Counted from the first letter of the stretch, positions 7,643-17,365 are shown. The stretch: 50,839 bases of DNA from an uncultured Granulosicoccaceae bacterium (GCA_938035945.1 CALHOU010000013.1:1-50839), one strand, 5' to 3'. Notes: generated by a model from the sequence alone, not told the origin. Translations and numbers: made by a program.

Positions 7643-9199
7643 GTGCCACCCAACTCGATCACCACTCCTGTGCATATTTACTCGAAATTAACCTCGAAGC
7701 AATCCACCATCTTGTTGCTGTCGATCATGATCGTCGCACTGTGCGGAATCGCCTACGAGCTCATTATCAGCACAGTATCCAGTTATCTTCTGGGCAACAG
7801 TGTTTATCAGTTCTCCTTAACCATCGGGTTCTTTATGTTCGCGATGGGCGTTGGCTCTTACTTAACCAAGCTGCTGAACGACAACCTCATCCAAAACTTT
7901 ATCGCTATCGAAATTGCGATATCCCTGGTGGGGGGTGTTTGTAGTTTGTTGTTGTTAATGACCTTCCCCTACACGCGCGCCTTGTATGAAACGGTGATGT
8001 TCAGTTTGATCTTCATCATCGGTGCATTGGTTGGTATGGAGATACCGATACTCACTAGCATCTTGTCGAATAAGACCAGCACACGCGACTCTATCGCAAA
8101 CGTTTTGTCATTGGATTACTTCGGTGCCCTGATTGGTTCAGTTGCTTTCCCATTGTTGCTTTTGCCCCACCTTGGTTTAATTCGCTCATCTTTTGCAGTT
8201 GGGCTTATCAATATTCTTACTGCGATTATTAACGTTCACTTCTTCAAAGATTACCTGCGTCGCCCAAGGCTGATGATGTTCATTAGCTTATCGGTTTTAA
8301 CCATGCTGGTTCTGTTCACTATCTTCGGTACGCGTCTAAGCAGCTACGCAGAAAAGCACTTGTATTTCGATCAAGTGATTTATAAAAAACAAACTAAATA
8401 TCAACGTATCGTGGTTACCGAATCACACACAACACCGGATAACCGTTTATACATCGATGGGCATATACAATTTTCATCGCGTGATGAATACCGATATCAC
8501 GAGTCTTTGGTTCACCCACTAATGAGCGTACCTGGCAAGCGCGACAACATATTGATTCTCGGCGGTGGCGATGGTTTAGCCGTACGAGAACTTTTAAAGT
8601 ATGACGATATAAAACTGATTCACTTGATTGATATCGACCCAGAGATGACGCGCATCAGCGCCGAGTTACCCATGTTGGCAAAGCTCAACCAAGGTAGCCT
8701 TGAAAGCGACAAACTCACGGTTTACAACGAAGATGCGTTTTCGTTTATCAATCAGGCTGGTATCGCTTACGACCGGGTGATCATTGATATGCCCGACCCG
8801 CATAACGAAGCCATCAATAAGCTCTATTCGAAAGAATTTTATACCATGATCAGAAAACGCTTAGCCGATGACGGCGTAGTGGTCACCCAAAGCTCCTCCC
8901 CCTTTTTCACCCCCAGGACCTATTGGAGCATTGAAAAAACGCTAGACTATGTATACGACGATACATTGAGCTTTCACACCTCTATCCCGTCCTTCGGTAT
9001 TTGGGGGTATCATATGGCTCGCTTGGGTTCAGACTTACCCGAATCATTTGAATTCAATGTGCCAACGCGTTTTATCAGTGAATCGGTCATGAATGCTGCG
9101 ATGGTCTTTCCTGAAGATATTGCAAAAATGGATTCGCCAGTAAATTCCATTATGGAACCTAAGTTATACCAACTTTATCTTGAAGATTTGAAACTGTAG
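7643..9199 (+). CDS. membrane-embedded polyamine aminopropyltransferase
   Basis: This 518-residue protein joins about seven membrane helices (residues 20-235) to a C-terminal spermidine-synthase domain. The catalytic half has the decarboxy-AdoMet motif ILGGGDG near residue 305, HLIDIDPEM, and DMPDPHNEAINKLYSKEFY near residue 385, the variant typical of membrane-fused SpeE proteins in place of the soluble enzyme's DSSDPxGP. It probably transfers an aminopropyl group to putrescine or a related amine at the inner membrane. The GTG start keeps the first helix (TILLLSIMIVALCG) intact; the first ATG downstream (7727) would cut it. The speD gene upstream supplies its co-substrate. Possible substrates other than putrescine are open. 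Confidence 0.85.
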   Translation: MPPNSITTPVHIYSKLTSKQSTILLLSIMIVALCGIAYELIISTVSSYLLGNSVYQFSLTIGFFMFAMGVGSYLTKLLNDNLIQNFIAIEIAISLVGGVCSLLLLMTFPYTRALYETVMFSLIFIIGALVGMEIPILTSILSNKTSTRDSIANVLSLDYFGALIGSVAFPLLLLPHLGLIRSSFAVGLINILTAIINVHFFKDYLRRPRLMMFISLSVLTMLVLFTIFGTRLSSYAEKHLYFDQVIYKKQTKYQRIVVTESHTTPDNRLYIDGHIQFSSRDEYRYHESLVHPLMSVPGKRDNILILGGGDGLAVRELLKYDDIKLIHLIDIDPEMTRISAELPMLAKLNQGSLESDKLTVYNEDAFSFINQAGIAYDRVIIDMPDPHNEAINKLYSKEFYTMIRKRLADDGVVVTQSSSPFFTPRTYWSIEKTLDYVYDDTLSFHTSIPSFGIWGYHMARLGSDLPESFEFNVPTRFISESVMNAAMVFPEDIAKMDSPVNSIMEPKLYQLYLEDLKL

Positions 9200-9219
9200 A
9201 TTTTACGCATTTATAACTG

Positions 9220-10050
9220 ATGCAAGCGCAAACCTCAATTCACACAAGCATTGTCATCCCCACGTTTAACCAAGTGGCCATGCTTAGCCGCCTGATCGAT
9301 GGTTTGCGAGAAACAGCGAACGGCTTTGAATCCAACATTGAATTGCTCATTGTCGATAACAACAGTACAGATTCCGAGCTAATAAGCTATCTGGAAAAAC
9401 TCGCAAGCGAAGCACCCGCACCTTTTGCTGCCATTACGACATTAAAGTACCCATACAAATTTAATTATTCGGCGATAAATAATTTGGCCGCAAGTAAAGC
9501 ACAAGGCGCTTACTTGTGCTTTATGAACAACGATGTGGAGATCATCCACAAAGATTGGCTAGACGCTATGCTTGTTCCCATGCAACGCAGCTCGACGGGT
9601 TGTGTGGGCGCCATGTTGTATTATCCTGATGACACCATTCAACATGCCGGTGTTTTTCTCGACGAGCATAATATCGCCGGGCATTTATACAAAAATAGCC
9701 CACGAGGTGCTACTGGGGACAACAATTTTTTATTATCAGAGCAAAAGGTTAACGCGGTTACTGCCGCCTGCTTGTTAGTGAGTAAAAAGGTATTTGACCA
9801 AGTCAACGGCTTTAGCGAAGTGCTGGCTGTCGCGTTCAACGATGTCGACTTTTGCTTAAAAGTACAGCAAGCAGGCTTTGAAAATATTTGGACACCCCAT
9901 GCGGAACTATACCACCATGAATCCAAATCACGTGGGCTTAGCCACGAGCGTAGCTTTTTGCAAAAATGGAAACACAAAAAAGAAGTGCGCTACATGAAGC
10001 GAACGTGGCGCAGCCAACTCGCTAGCGCACAACAACACACCACACCCTGA
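9220..10050 (+). CDS. family 2 glycosyltransferase
   Basis: This 276-residue cytoplasmic or membrane-associated GT-A enzyme probably adds a sugar to a surface glycan. SIVIPTFNQ opens the domain, LLIVDNNSTD marks the nucleotide-sugar site, and FMNNDVEI holds the metal-binding acidic residues. VAFNDVDFCLKVQQAGF near residue 205 is the conserved acceptor-side motif of rhamnosyltransferase-like members. The C-terminus is basic with no clear membrane segment. It starts 20 bp after the aminopropyltransferase and overlaps the next glycosyltransferase by one base (TGATG), so these two are translated together. Confidence 0.87.
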   Translation: MQAQTSIHTSIVIPTFNQVAMLSRLIDGLRETANGFESNIELLIVDNNSTDSELISYLEKLASEAPAPFAAITTLKYPYKFNYSAINNLAASKAQGAYLCFMNNDVEIIHKDWLDAMLVPMQRSSTGCVGAMLYYPDDTIQHAGVFLDEHNIAGHLYKNSPRGATGDNNFLLSEQKVNAVTAACLLVSKKVFDQVNGFSEVLAVAFNDVDFCLKVQQAGFENIWTPHAELYHHESKSRGLSHERSFLQKWKHKKEVRYMKRTWRSQLASAQQHTTP

Positions 10051-11051
10051 TGCACAATCAAGCAACAGTTGCGGTGGTTATGTGCACCTATAACGGTGCA
10101 CAACATCTGCATGCACAACTCGATTCAATAGCCGCACAACAATGGCCTCTCGAACTGTATATTTTTGATGATGCTTCAACCGATAACACGATCAGTCTTG
10201 TTGAATCGTACGCCCAAAATCTTAATATAAAGCTACATCAAAACCACGAAAACCTTGGCTACGTTGCCAACTTTGAAGCCGCCATTAGCAAAGCCATAGA
10301 AGATGGTCATGCCTACATTGCATTGAGCGATCAAGACGACGTCTGGAACAGCGCCCGCATTGCAACAGGAATGAAACGACTTCTCGAAACCGAAGCAACC
10401 AAGGGAAAACAAAGCCCGGTACTAGTACATTCTGATCTGACTATGATCGATGCGAGCAACGAGCTGGTGCATCCATCCTTTTTTGTGTATCGCGGGTATA
10501 CCATTAGCAACAAGCGTTCGGTTGCGACTGTGCTTGGACAAAATGGGGTTATGGGAAACACAATTTTAATGAATAGCGCCCTGGCTAAACTTGCGCTGCC
10601 CTTCCCCGCGCAATTGCATGTGCATGACTATTGGCTGGCCGTAATTGCTGAGCTCTTTGGTCATCGGGTTCTACTCGATCAAGCCATGGTGAGTTATCGG
10701 ATTCATCAAAGCAATGCCAGCAATTCAAACGACTCAATCAAGTTTGGTGTAAAAAAAATACTCAGCGGTAAATCTGTGCAAGGCTTCATCAGCCGCGACT
10801 ATCGTCTGCCCTTTAAAGAAGATACCCGACTGGATGCCATCAATACGTTGATCAATGAAACTGACCGTTTTCCAGCGATAAGCTCTGACAACGCACAGCT
10901 ATTAAGCACGTTTCAACGATACCTTGAACTCTCTGGCTCGCGCATCTCACTGCTGGTAGCCATGCTTAAAGGTGGTTTTTTTAAGAAAGGGGTGGCGCAT
11001 CGAATGCGATTAGTTTATAGCCTGCTCACCACTAAACGCTACGATACTTAG
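10050..11051 (+). CDS. family 2 glycosyltransferase, rhamnosyl type
   Basis: This 333-residue GT-A protein begins VAVVMCTYNGAQHLHAQLDSI, then IFDDASTDNT and ALSDQDDVW (the DxD-type metal site near residue 95), a pattern common in WcaA/RfbF-like rhamnosyl- and galactosyltransferases. HDYWLAVIAELFG near residue 195 is the family's acceptor motif. Its start codon overlaps the stop of the upstream glycosyltransferase. It is convergent with the large glycosyltransferase gene, with 27 bp between stops. Sugar specificity cannot be read from sequence. Confidence 0.87.
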   Translation: MHNQATVAVVMCTYNGAQHLHAQLDSIAAQQWPLELYIFDDASTDNTISLVESYAQNLNIKLHQNHENLGYVANFEAAISKAIEDGHAYIALSDQDDVWNSARIATGMKRLLETEATKGKQSPVLVHSDLTMIDASNELVHPSFFVYRGYTISNKRSVATVLGQNGVMGNTILMNSALAKLALPFPAQLHVHDYWLAVIAELFGHRVLLDQAMVSYRIHQSNASNSNDSIKFGVKKILSGKSVQGFISRDYRLPFKEDTRLDAINTLINETDRFPAISSDNAQLLSTFQRYLELSGSRISLLVAMLKGGFFKKGVAHRMRLVYSLLTTKRYDT

Positions 11052-11078
11052 GCTGGTGAAGCAGCAGGTACTACTAGC

Positions 11079-14000
11079 TTAGGCAGCCTTATCCAGAACT
11101 CGATGCTGTTTCGTCAATTGGGCTTCAATCTCGGCTAAATATGCATCCATCATCGACTGCATACTCACATTCATTGGCACGGCGTTGACTATATATCGGT
11201 GGATGGTGCGAATTTCATCCACATGCTGATGCATATCCAAGCTCTGCGTTACTGATGTTGCATGACGGCGATGCGTATTGAGTGCCTGAGCTACATACGC
11301 CACTGAATTTTCAGGGTTATTTAACAATTCAAGGTAAATTCGCCAATCACCAACAAGCTCATATTTGGGTAGTTCATCTGCTACGTTTGCGAAGGCGACT
11401 AACAACTTTTCTCTGTCCCAGAGAACGCCACTTACATTCATGATCACGTTTCTGACACTCATTGCATCGGCGACGAATGTGTCTCCACGCAGGTGGAAGT
11501 CCTTAGCAAACAATCGCGCATTAACATTGGCAAAGTAATGTTGGTAGCTTTTAGATAAGTGCTCGCCCTTCACACCAATCTGCTTCGAATCACAAAATGC
11601 GAGCGCTGTGTCGGGTTCAAATTTGTCTATTAAGGATTTTAAGAATCGTGCATCGCAGCTATCATCAGCTTCAGCAATCCAAAGTATATTGGCTCTTGCC
11701 TTATTAGCAGCACGTTGCCACTGCTTGAAAACATTGCCACTATTGCGCTTATTTTGCAAAATTTGTAGCGAACGTTCAGAGGAATCTGCAATGTTTTTTG
11801 CTACCAAAAGACTATCATCGGAAGAACCGTCATCCAGCATGATCACTTCGAACACAGGATAATTCTGTGCATAGATTGATGTGAGGCGTTGCTCTAGATA
11901 GTGCCCATAATTGTAGTTTGGCACCACCACCGATACTCGCTTGAGCTGCGGATGCATTAGCTCCAGCAAGCTAAAGCAGTAATCGTCAAACCGGCAAAAC
12001 TCTTCTACGTAACTAATACGTTGCAGACGACGCGCATCACTCGATTCGTGCAATGCTTCATGTAAGGTGGAATCCAACAGTTCGTTGTCTCCCATGGGAA
12101 CGATGTATCCGTGGGATTGCATAAGAGAGTCAAAACCCGTTGTACCGCGATACGTTATAACCGGCAAACCAACATTCATGGCTTCCAGAACCACAGTCGG
12201 ATACGGGTCTTCTCGCGACGGCAAGAATAAACAGTCCGCGGCTGAGTAGTAGTCTTTAACGCGATCAGTAAAGCCAACAATATGAATTCGATTGTGATCG
12301 TGTTGCTGTGAGAAATCCGTTTCAATCCAACGCTGCATATCCGAACACAAGGCACCGGCCCACACAAAGTGCACAGTCGAGTCAGTGCGCGTGGTGCGTC
12401 GGGCGGTATCCATAAACAAATCAAAACCTTTTCTAAGGTCAGCATAGCCAACCCCTAATACAACTTTGCTTTGTTCATCAATCCCGAGCGATTCTCGTAA
12501 TTCTTGTCGTGCAGCTGCATCAAAGTTCACTGGGGTATACGTACCCTGTGGACGAATGATGGCGGAACCGACAATGCCGTCTACAAATTCATCAAAGCCT
12601 TCTTTAACAGGTTGAGCTGCAAAAACCACGTGATGGGCTTTGCTGGCTATGGTTTTTATCTGCGCCTCTAGTTGGTAGTCTTTAATAAGGTTAGGCATTT
12701 CATGCACAAGTGATACAACCTGGATACCCGCTTGGCGTAAGCTAGGTATCACATCACCGGTCACCGATGTATTGCATATAGCAGCGGTAAACTGGTTTTT
12801 CGCCAGCAACTTTTGAAACCCTTTGTTGCCCAATTTCGACATCACAACGGTTTGCGTTACACGCTGGTAGTCGGGTAACAAGGGCCCACCCTCTTTTAGC
12901 GCTATAACTACATCCATGCCGAACTGGTGCCGATAGATTTTCGCGATGTTCAACAACAGCATTTGCGCGCCGTGACGATAAGCGTCGTGCCCGACAAGAA
13001 GAATTTTTCCAACATCGTTGGTGGCAGGCAAACCTTTAATGGCGCGCTTGGTTGCGTTCAAATAAGCATGGCCATAGTGAACATCCGGTTCAAGGTACGC
13101 ACCTTCTGCCCATTCGTTCCATGCATTTATAAACACCACAGACTCATGGTTTACGGGATTATCACTGGCAAAATCCATCGCGCCGTTTAACCAAGACTCA
13201 TAAATAGCCGGTGTAGAGCCGTGCATAGTCATGCCTAAGCCTTCGCGCCGGGCGTCATTGTCCCAATGCGGTGAAACAGTTTTAATCAGTGGAAAATCCG
13301 GTGCTGGCTCACTAAGTGACTTATCAACCACTTCGCTATAGTCACGCACCAGACCTTGGTAGTTTGAATCGAGTACATGGCACCGATCATTAATATTCTT
13401 TAGTCCTGCACACACTTTATGCGGCGGAAATTCAACAGCACCGTCTAATCCAAATTCACGCGGGTCTTCATGACCAAAGCCTTGCACCATCATGATTAAC
13501 GGAGTCTCACCTAACATGGCATGCCACTTAGTGCGCCATCTTGCAATCGTGTTTTTCGGTTCTGGCAGAAGCGCTGGACGATATAGAACAAATAGGGGTT
13601 GACCGTTCATTCGTACATAGCGTTTATCCGCCATGTAGCGACCTGTATCGGCAATGAAATCGTCTTCATCATCATCCAGGTAATCTTGCTGGATTAAAAC
13701 GTCGTTTTCCATACCGTCCCAGGTACGTGTCCAATTTTCATTAGCCCACATGATGCAAAATTCTTGATCAATGTCCGAGTCGGCAAAAAGATCAAGCGGC
13801 TTCTCCATTAATCGCCGACCATTGAACCAGTAGTAGTAAAAGCAAAACGCATCGATGCCGTTACGCTTAGCCAAATCACTTTGCGTTTTGATCGTATCGA
13901 GACTGTTTAAATCATAGAATCCAAGATCACGCGGAATTCGAGGTTGGTAGTGACCGCGATAGCGCGGCGTACCACGTGCCACGTTGCGCCACTCAGTAAA

Positions 14001-14348
14001 CCCTTTTCCCCACCATTCATCGTTCTCGCCAAAGGCATGAAATTGCGGCAGGTAAAACGCGATCGCTTTCGCCCGTGAGGGCATATGCTGACCATCGAGT
14101 GGGTCGGCATGTTCAAAGCCGGGGCCGGGATTGGCAAAGAAGCGAATGTTATCCGCAAGTGTTCGTGGACCTCTTACAAACTGACCGGTTGCGCGGCGAT
14201 ACAGTGTCTTTGTAACCTTACGAGTTGAACGAAGTAGCGCTCTGGGTTTAAATCGTGCAGGTTTTAAACGCGTGCGCACCGCAGACCTTAAGCGGCGTGC
14301 GCTGCGGCCTGGCTTGATTCGATTTTTAATTGTAATTTTAGAAAACAA
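11079..14348 (-). CDS. three-domain glycosyltransferase (WbsX-GT4-GT2)
   Basis: This 1089-residue protein carries three glycan-active modules. An Arg/Lys-rich N-terminus (residues 1-60) precedes a WbsX / GH99-like domain at about 92-430 (AFYLPQFHAFGENDEWWGKG, FTEWRN, INAWNEWAEGAYLEPD). A GT4-type domain follows at about 450-780 (VGYADLRKGFD, FLPSREDPYPTVVLEAM), then a GT2 domain at about 805-1000 (VSVVVPNYNYG, MLDDGSSDDS, WIAEADDS). It probably builds or extends an O-antigen or capsule unit. The start appears to be TTG with no in-frame ATG until Met89, which would drop the basic segment. It faces two GT2 genes and sits alone on its strand. Confidence 0.85.
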   Translation of the reverse strand: MFSKITIKNRIKPGRSARRLRSAVRTRLKPARFKPRALLRSTRKVTKTLYRRATGQFVRGPRTLADNIRFFANPGPGFEHADPLDGQHMPSRAKAIAFYLPQFHAFGENDEWWGKGFTEWRNVARGTPRYRGHYQPRIPRDLGFYDLNSLDTIKTQSDLAKRNGIDAFCFYYYWFNGRRLMEKPLDLFADSDIDQEFCIMWANENWTRTWDGMENDVLIQQDYLDDDEDDFIADTGRYMADKRYVRMNGQPLFVLYRPALLPEPKNTIARWRTKWHAMLGETPLIMMVQGFGHEDPREFGLDGAVEFPPHKVCAGLKNINDRCHVLDSNYQGLVRDYSEVVDKSLSEPAPDFPLIKTVSPHWDNDARREGLGMTMHGSTPAIYESWLNGAMDFASDNPVNHESVVFINAWNEWAEGAYLEPDVHYGHAYLNATKRAIKGLPATNDVGKILLVGHDAYRHGAQMLLLNIAKIYRHQFGMDVVIALKEGGPLLPDYQRVTQTVVMSKLGNKGFQKLLAKNQFTAAICNTSVTGDVIPSLRQAGIQVVSLVHEMPNLIKDYQLEAQIKTIASKAHHVVFAAQPVKEGFDEFVDGIVGSAIIRPQGTYTPVNFDAAARQELRESLGIDEQSKVVLGVGYADLRKGFDLFMDTARRTTRTDSTVHFVWAGALCSDMQRWIETDFSQQHDHNRIHIVGFTDRVKDYYSAADCLFLPSREDPYPTVVLEAMNVGLPVITYRGTTGFDSLMQSHGYIVPMGDNELLDSTLHEALHESSDARRLQRISYVEEFCRFDDYCFSLLELMHPQLKRVSVVVPNYNYGHYLEQRLTSIYAQNYPVFEVIMLDDGSSDDSLLVAKNIADSSERSLQILQNKRNSGNVFKQWQRAANKARANILWIAEADDSCDARFLKSLIDKFEPDTALAFCDSKQIGVKGEHLSKSYQHYFANVNARLFAKDFHLRGDTFVADAMSVRNVIMNVSGVLWDREKLLVAFANVADELPKYELVGDWRIYLELLNNPENSVAYVAQALNTHRRHATSVTQSLDMHQHVDEIRTIHRYIVNAVPMNVSMQSMMDAYLAEIEAQLTKQHRVLDKAA

Positions 14349-14584
14349 CGCTTTGTCGGGATTAGCCGCTGGATAGCCCGTAAAGATGCAAGAAAATGGC
14401 CACAGAAGACCGTTTAAGTGCGATTCCAGGCAGTCTTAGGCTTTTTTGCGTCAATATATCGACAAATGACTTGGATTCACGGTATTTTGGCTCGTAAATG
14501 GCAGCAATCTGCCAGATCAGATGGGTTAAAGTAGAGATTGTAGAGCACCAACGGCTTTTCGATAAAAATATAAAGGTGTAAACA
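14349..14584. other. divergent intergenic region
   Basis: This 236-bp gap holds the promoters for the large glycosyltransferase and the subtilase. An AAGGTG ribosome site at 14573-14578, six bases before a TTG, fixes the subtilase start. I see no RNA gene or strong repeat. Confidence 0.4.
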
Positions 14585-16468
14585 TTGGCAGCGCGTTTTC
14601 ATTTTATCTTAGCGACAATCAGCTTCTGCTGCGCAGGCACGCTCTGCGCTGACGATGGCGACACCAACGCCGCGATCGCTAGTTGTCAAACCATCAGTAA
14701 AACAAGTTTACCCAATTGGCACAGTCAAAATGCCAATGTACTGCTCGCGGGAAGCGTGCAATCCAAGCCGTATAAAAACCCACGCGGACAAAGCGGCAAG
14801 CGTTTGCAAGGCAGCTTACAAGACGGTACACAGATTGTTTGGACTTCCATTCAATCTGGCGACGATTTGGTGGCCATGCAAATCACCACATCTAAAGATG
14901 AACGTCCGCGCAACTTTTGGCAACTTAACGGCGATTGCGAGCCATCCCAGCAACGCCGCATCGTTTACAACGACGAACAGCAAGCCACACAACTACACAT
15001 TATCGACCACGCTACTGGTGAGGTTGTAAAACGCGAACAGCTAAACCCGCAAGTCCCGCCTGCCCCACAGCTTACCGACGATGATACGAATCGCGTTCGT
15101 GTTGCAATGGTAGACGCGGGTGTCAATTACACGCTACCGACTATTAACAATCGACTGGCACGCAATGATGACGGCGAACTGATTGGCTACGACTTTTGGG
15201 AAAATGATAAGCAGCCCTTCGATGCACATTTTTCCTCATCGGCGTTTCATATTGTCAGACACGGCACTGCAACCGCATCCTTATTACTGGCCGAAGCACC
15301 CAATGTAGAACTGGTCCCTTATCGATACCCTCGACCTGACATGACACGCATGAGTGCATTGGTTGAACATGCGGCAGCGAATGATGTGCGCATTGTTGGA
15401 ATTCCATTGGGCGGAAACAGACCCGATCAATGGCGCGCCTTCGAAGCAGCGGCAAAGCAACATCCAGATATCTTATTCATTGCCTCTGCTGGCAACAACG
15501 GACGCAATATCGATCAACAGCCTGTGTACCCTGCCGCACTCGATCTTCCCAATCTGTTGGTGGTTACCTCTGCTGACGATTTTGTCGTACCAGCAGAACG
15601 CGTCAATTGGGGACGTACACATGTTGACTACATGCTACCAGCAGAGCAGCTCAACACCTCCAATTTTCGCGGAGAGAAGGTAAGTGTTTCCGGTTCAAGC
15701 TATGCCGTGCCTCGCGCCTTGGCCATGGCTGCACGCTGGCTACAACAAAACCCAACGTGGCGGGCGCCAGAACTGATATCGGAATTTGCTCGTCGCTATG
15801 CTGATGGCAGCAGCGCTCGCTATGTTGGCGGTGGATACATTGCCGACCCTTTAGCCAGTGATGAGTTAAAACTTGAACTCATTGGCGTACAAACGCTAGC
15901 GCGTGATAAGCCCCTGCTTGATGAAAAACAACTGCGTTCGTTCAAACTACCTTTGAGTGTGTTTGTACTACACGATGCCTGGTCTACCGAACAAGTCAAC
16001 AGCAGCATTCTGGAGGCTGAGGCCATACTCAACCAATGTCAAATTGCGTTTAACTCGGTCACGATCAGTAAAATTTCTGTGCCTGAATATCTACAAGATT
16101 TAGCCACCGGCCCGTCTCGCACCCTGCTAAGTGCTCTACAGAATGACAGCGAATTCAAACCGATCAAAGTTTTCTTTGCGCGCGATACCCACATGCTGCG
16201 ACCAACCGATGGCGCCGCTTTTGGACGAGGCAATACGCGACGCAGACCTTGGCTACAAGATAGTGTATGGTTAATGGAAAATATCGAAGATGCAGGTATC
16301 GCACTCGCACATGAGTTATTTCATGTATTAAGTAATTCAGGCGAGCATAATCGTATTGAAAACAATCTAATGCAAGCGCGAACCTCACCGGAAAATACAC
16401 AGATTCAATCCACGCAGTGTGAAGCGGCAATCACGCAGGCTAAAAACAACCTACTGTTATTTGACTAA
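14585..16468 (+). CDS. subtilase fused to a metzincin-like protease domain
   Basis: This exported 627-residue protein has a signal peptide (cleavage near residue 21) and an S8 peptidase domain at about 160-425. The triad is Asp177 (AMVDAGVNY), His226 (VRHGTAT) and Ser372 (SGSSYAVP), with the oxyanion Asn in IASAGNNG. The C-terminal part (about 450-627) contains AHELFHVLSNSGEHN, a zinc-type HExxH with a third histidine eight residues later (His576, His580, His588), then NNLM and a Cys-rich tail ending; this resembles metzincin-type proteases with a Met-turn. Start is TTG, chosen because of the well-placed AAGGTG site. The alpha/beta hydrolase follows after 9 bp. That both sites are active is inference. 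Confidence 0.78.
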   Translation: MAARFHFILATISFCCAGTLCADDGDTNAAIASCQTISKTSLPNWHSQNANVLLAGSVQSKPYKNPRGQSGKRLQGSLQDGTQIVWTSIQSGDDLVAMQITTSKDERPRNFWQLNGDCEPSQQRRIVYNDEQQATQLHIIDHATGEVVKREQLNPQVPPAPQLTDDDTNRVRVAMVDAGVNYTLPTINNRLARNDDGELIGYDFWENDKQPFDAHFSSSAFHIVRHGTATASLLLAEAPNVELVPYRYPRPDMTRMSALVEHAAANDVRIVGIPLGGNRPDQWRAFEAAAKQHPDILFIASAGNNGRNIDQQPVYPAALDLPNLLVVTSADDFVVPAERVNWGRTHVDYMLPAEQLNTSNFRGEKVSVSGSSYAVPRALAMAARWLQQNPTWRAPELISEFARRYADGSSARYVGGGYIADPLASDELKLELIGVQTLARDKPLLDEKQLRSFKLPLSVFVLHDAWSTEQVNSSILEAEAILNQCQIAFNSVTISKISVPEYLQDLATGPSRTLLSALQNDSEFKPIKVFFARDTHMLRPTDGAAFGRGNTRRRPWLQDSVWLMENIEDAGIALAHELFHVLSNSGEHNRIENNLMQARTSPENTQIQSTQCEAAITQAKNNLLLFD

Positions 16469-16477
16469 ATTTATTGA

Positions 16478-17365
16478 GTGAACAAATCCATCTTATCGAT
16501 AATTCGAACTTTCTTCGGCGTCTTTTCACGTGTTGCACCTGGTCTTTCTGGCCGACTGGCCTTTCGCTTATTTTGCACAACGTTTGAACCCTCAAGTAAG
16601 TCAGCTAACCGCCACGCCATACTTGAAAAAGCACAACAACTATTCATCGATGCAACTCAACACGATATTGACTACTCAGGTGGGAAAGTTGCAGCGTTCG
16701 AATTCAAGCCGAAGCAAACATCAACGCCTGCTAAAACTATTTGGCTTGTGCATGGCTGGCAAAGCCATTCACTTTTCATGAGTCGATTCGTACCACCCCT
16801 ACTTGATCAAGGGTTCAGGGTTATCAGCATTGATCTTCCCGGTCACGGCCAATCATCAGGTCGTACCTTTCATTTACCCTTAGCGGTATCTGCACTGCAC
16901 GCTGTAAAAGATAAGCTGGGTGATTTTCAAATGGCTTTATCGCATTCACTGGGTGGCGCGGTGATGGCGACCACATTAGCCGGCACCATTCCAGATCGCC
17001 CGAGCTTGGCTGTGGAAAAATTGGTGCTAATCAGCTCACCAGACTCCATGCGTAAAATTTTCGACGACTTCTCTACCATGGTTGGTTTGAGTAAAAAAGC
17101 CAATACACATTTGCACGGAGTAGTCACTCAACTAACCGGCAAAACCACAGACGACTTTTCCACTGGCGCGCAACTACAAACCATTGAAAAGCAGTTATTG
17201 CTTATTCACGCACCCGACGATAAAGAAGTACCGTTTTCGCAAAGCGAATCAATCCAACGGTTAAACCCCGATGCTACTCTCGAGCCAGCAGTGGGTCTTG
17301 GTCACAGACGCATTATTGCAGCGGATGACGTGGTACAAAGGGCGGTTGAATTTCTTAAGCACTAA
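16478..17365 (+). CDS. alpha/beta hydrolase
   Basis: This 295-residue protein has a standard alpha/beta hydrolase core: oxyanion loop VHGWQSHS near residue 90, DLPGHGQSSGR near residue 122, the nucleophile elbow SHSLGG near residue 155 (Ser replaces the usual first Gly of GxSxG), HAPDDKEVPF as the acid loop, and LGHRRI with the catalytic His near residue 270. It is probably a cytoplasmic esterase or lipase-like hydrolase; substrate unknown. It starts at GTG 9 bp after the subtilase stop, so the two are likely co-transcribed. Its 3' end overlaps the convergent phosphotransferase gene by four bases. Confidence 0.82.
   Translation: MNKSILSIIRTFFGVFSRVAPGLSGRLAFRLFCTTFEPSSKSANRHAILEKAQQLFIDATQHDIDYSGGKVAAFEFKPKQTSTPAKTIWLVHGWQSHSLFMSRFVPPLLDQGFRVISIDLPGHGQSSGRTFHLPLAVSALHAVKDKLGDFQMALSHSLGGAVMATTLAGTIPDRPSLAVEKLVLISSPDSMRKIFDDFSTMVGLSKKANTHLHGVVTQLTGKTTDDFSTGAQLQTIEKQLLLIHAPDDKEVPFSQSESIQRLNPDATLEPAVGLGHRRIIAADDVVQRAVEFLKH

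Noticed and set aside
9220..16388. Near-identical 18-mers at 9220 and 16370 (ATGCAAGCGCAAACCTCA and one mismatch)
   Set aside because: About one such pair is expected by chance in 50 kb, and they lie in unrelated coding contexts.
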